This document shows, piece after piece, positions 51,820-52,228 of a stretch of 52,228 nt of DNA. Below the pieces are notes generated by a model, which worked only from the letters and a program-made list of their open reading frames with translations, was not told the DNA's origin and did not search any database. This DNA is from Acidobacteriota bacterium (GTDB lineage: Bacteria; Acidobacteriota; Vicinamibacteria; Marinacidobacterales; Marinacidobacteraceae). Within the stretch, counting starts at the first letter, position 1. Every line of letters begins with the position of its first letter. A program made the translations under genes and the position numbers. The DNA lies in the NCBI GenBank assembly GCA_028877265.1, contig JAPPGX010000114.1:1-52228 (forward strand). Direction: 5' to 3'.

Positions 51820-52228
51820 ATGAGGAAACTCATTCTCTTTACGCTGCTGGTGGCGTGGCCGAGTGCGGCCCTGTCCCAGCAGATCTACGGACGCCTCGAG
51901 GGCGCCGCGAACGACGCCCAGGGACTCGTCCTCCCCGGAGTGACGGTCACGCTGGAGTCCGCGGAGCTCGTTGCGTCCCGGTCGGCGACCACTGACGTGG
52001 ACGGTTCCTACCGGTTCGCGCAGCTCGTCGCGGGCAGCTACAACATGACCTTCGAACTCGGCGGCTTCCAGACCGTCGTCTTCGAGGACATCACCGTCGT
52101 CGGCGGTTCGACCTTCGAGATCAACGCGACGATGGACATCGCGACCGTCGCCGAGACCGTCACCGTGACCGGCGAGTCGCCGGTGGTGGACGTGAAGACC
52201 ACCGGCGTTTCGGCATCGTTCGACACCA
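51820..52228 (+). CDS. TonB-dependent receptor with carboxypeptidase-regulatory domain, 5' end only
   Basis: 136 codons to the right edge. A signal peptide (MRKLILFTLLVAWPSAALSQQ) is followed by a carboxypeptidase-regulatory-like domain (GRLEGAANDAQGLVLPGVTVTLES ... GSYRFAQLVAGSYNMTFEL) and then the plug start TVAETVTVTGESPVVDVKTTG, the form typical of Acidobacteriota receptors. ATG 51820 has AGGAGGA seven to eight bases upstream. It is a separate gene from the receptor at 8566. The barrel is outside the window. Confidence 0.9.
   Translation, partial: MRKLILFTLLVAWPSAALSQQIYGRLEGAANDAQGLVLPGVTVTLESAELVASRSATTDVDGSYRFAQLVAGSYNMTFELGGFQTVVFEDITVVGGSTFEINATMDIATVAETVTVTGESPVVDVKTTGVSASFDT

Overview
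The window is a high-GC bacterial chromosome segment, most likely from the Acidobacteriota. The support is phylum-typical gene content: a GWxTD-domain protein, an ASPIC/UnbV VCBS-repeat protein, TonB-dependent receptors with an N-terminal carboxypeptidase-regulatory domain ending in a VAETVTVTGE-type plug, many lipoproteins and MacB-like ABC exporters. The envelope is clearly Gram-negative. No rRNA, tRNA, CRISPR array, prophage or intact insertion sequence was found. The phylum call is inference from family content, not from a marker-gene tree.

Layout. 1-7051 (minus strand): a tight purine operon transcribed as YycJ-like metallo-hydrolase > purB > purS > purQ > purL > purF, followed by the 5' end of a secreted, possibly gamma-glutamyltransferase gene. 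7052-8511: repeats, then rlmN. 8566-11181: a TonB receptor. 11194-11595: an intergenic block dense in inverted repeats. 11596-13600: rpsU-purD-purE. 13751-16473: a lipoprotein of M20-peptidase fold and a phosphate acetyltransferase. 16703-21569: a STAS protein, an arginine/glycine-tailed protein coupled to an acidic-tailed glycosyltransferase, and a GH20 hexosaminidase. 21604-24558: rpiA translationally coupled to an osmoprotectant-type ABC importer. 24723-28055: an LppM-like lipoprotein and polA. 28078-33597: ADP-ribosylglycohydrolase, a two-subunit CoA-transferase, an SDR, a class III aminotransferase and a HAD phosphatase. 33675-36473: Ogt, a lipoprotein cyclophilin, a methyltransferase and a GT2 enzyme. 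36470-42041: a VCBS/ASPIC + TPR pair divergent from a GWxTD/TPR protein. 42152-51400: an envelope island with a MacB-like permease/ATPase pair, two tandem M20-fold lipoproteins, a DUF885 protein, a Met/His-rich lipoprotein and an orphan MacB-like permease. 51820-end: the start of a second TonB receptor.

The strongest leads are these. (1) Three M20-fold lipoproteins have all replaced canonical metal ligands (His to Met148, bridging Asp to Asn186), so they look like a pseudo-peptidase family; two tandem copies share a perfectly identical tract of about 1.15 kb with sharp edges (gene conversion or very recent exchange), and all three share the same promoter geometry. (2) A bipartite palindromic REP-like family occurs in four intergenic regions with covarying stems. 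(3) A run of nested inverted repeats at 11319-11530 could be a structured RNA or a MITE-like element. (4) Adjacent coupled genes encode disordered tails of opposite charge.
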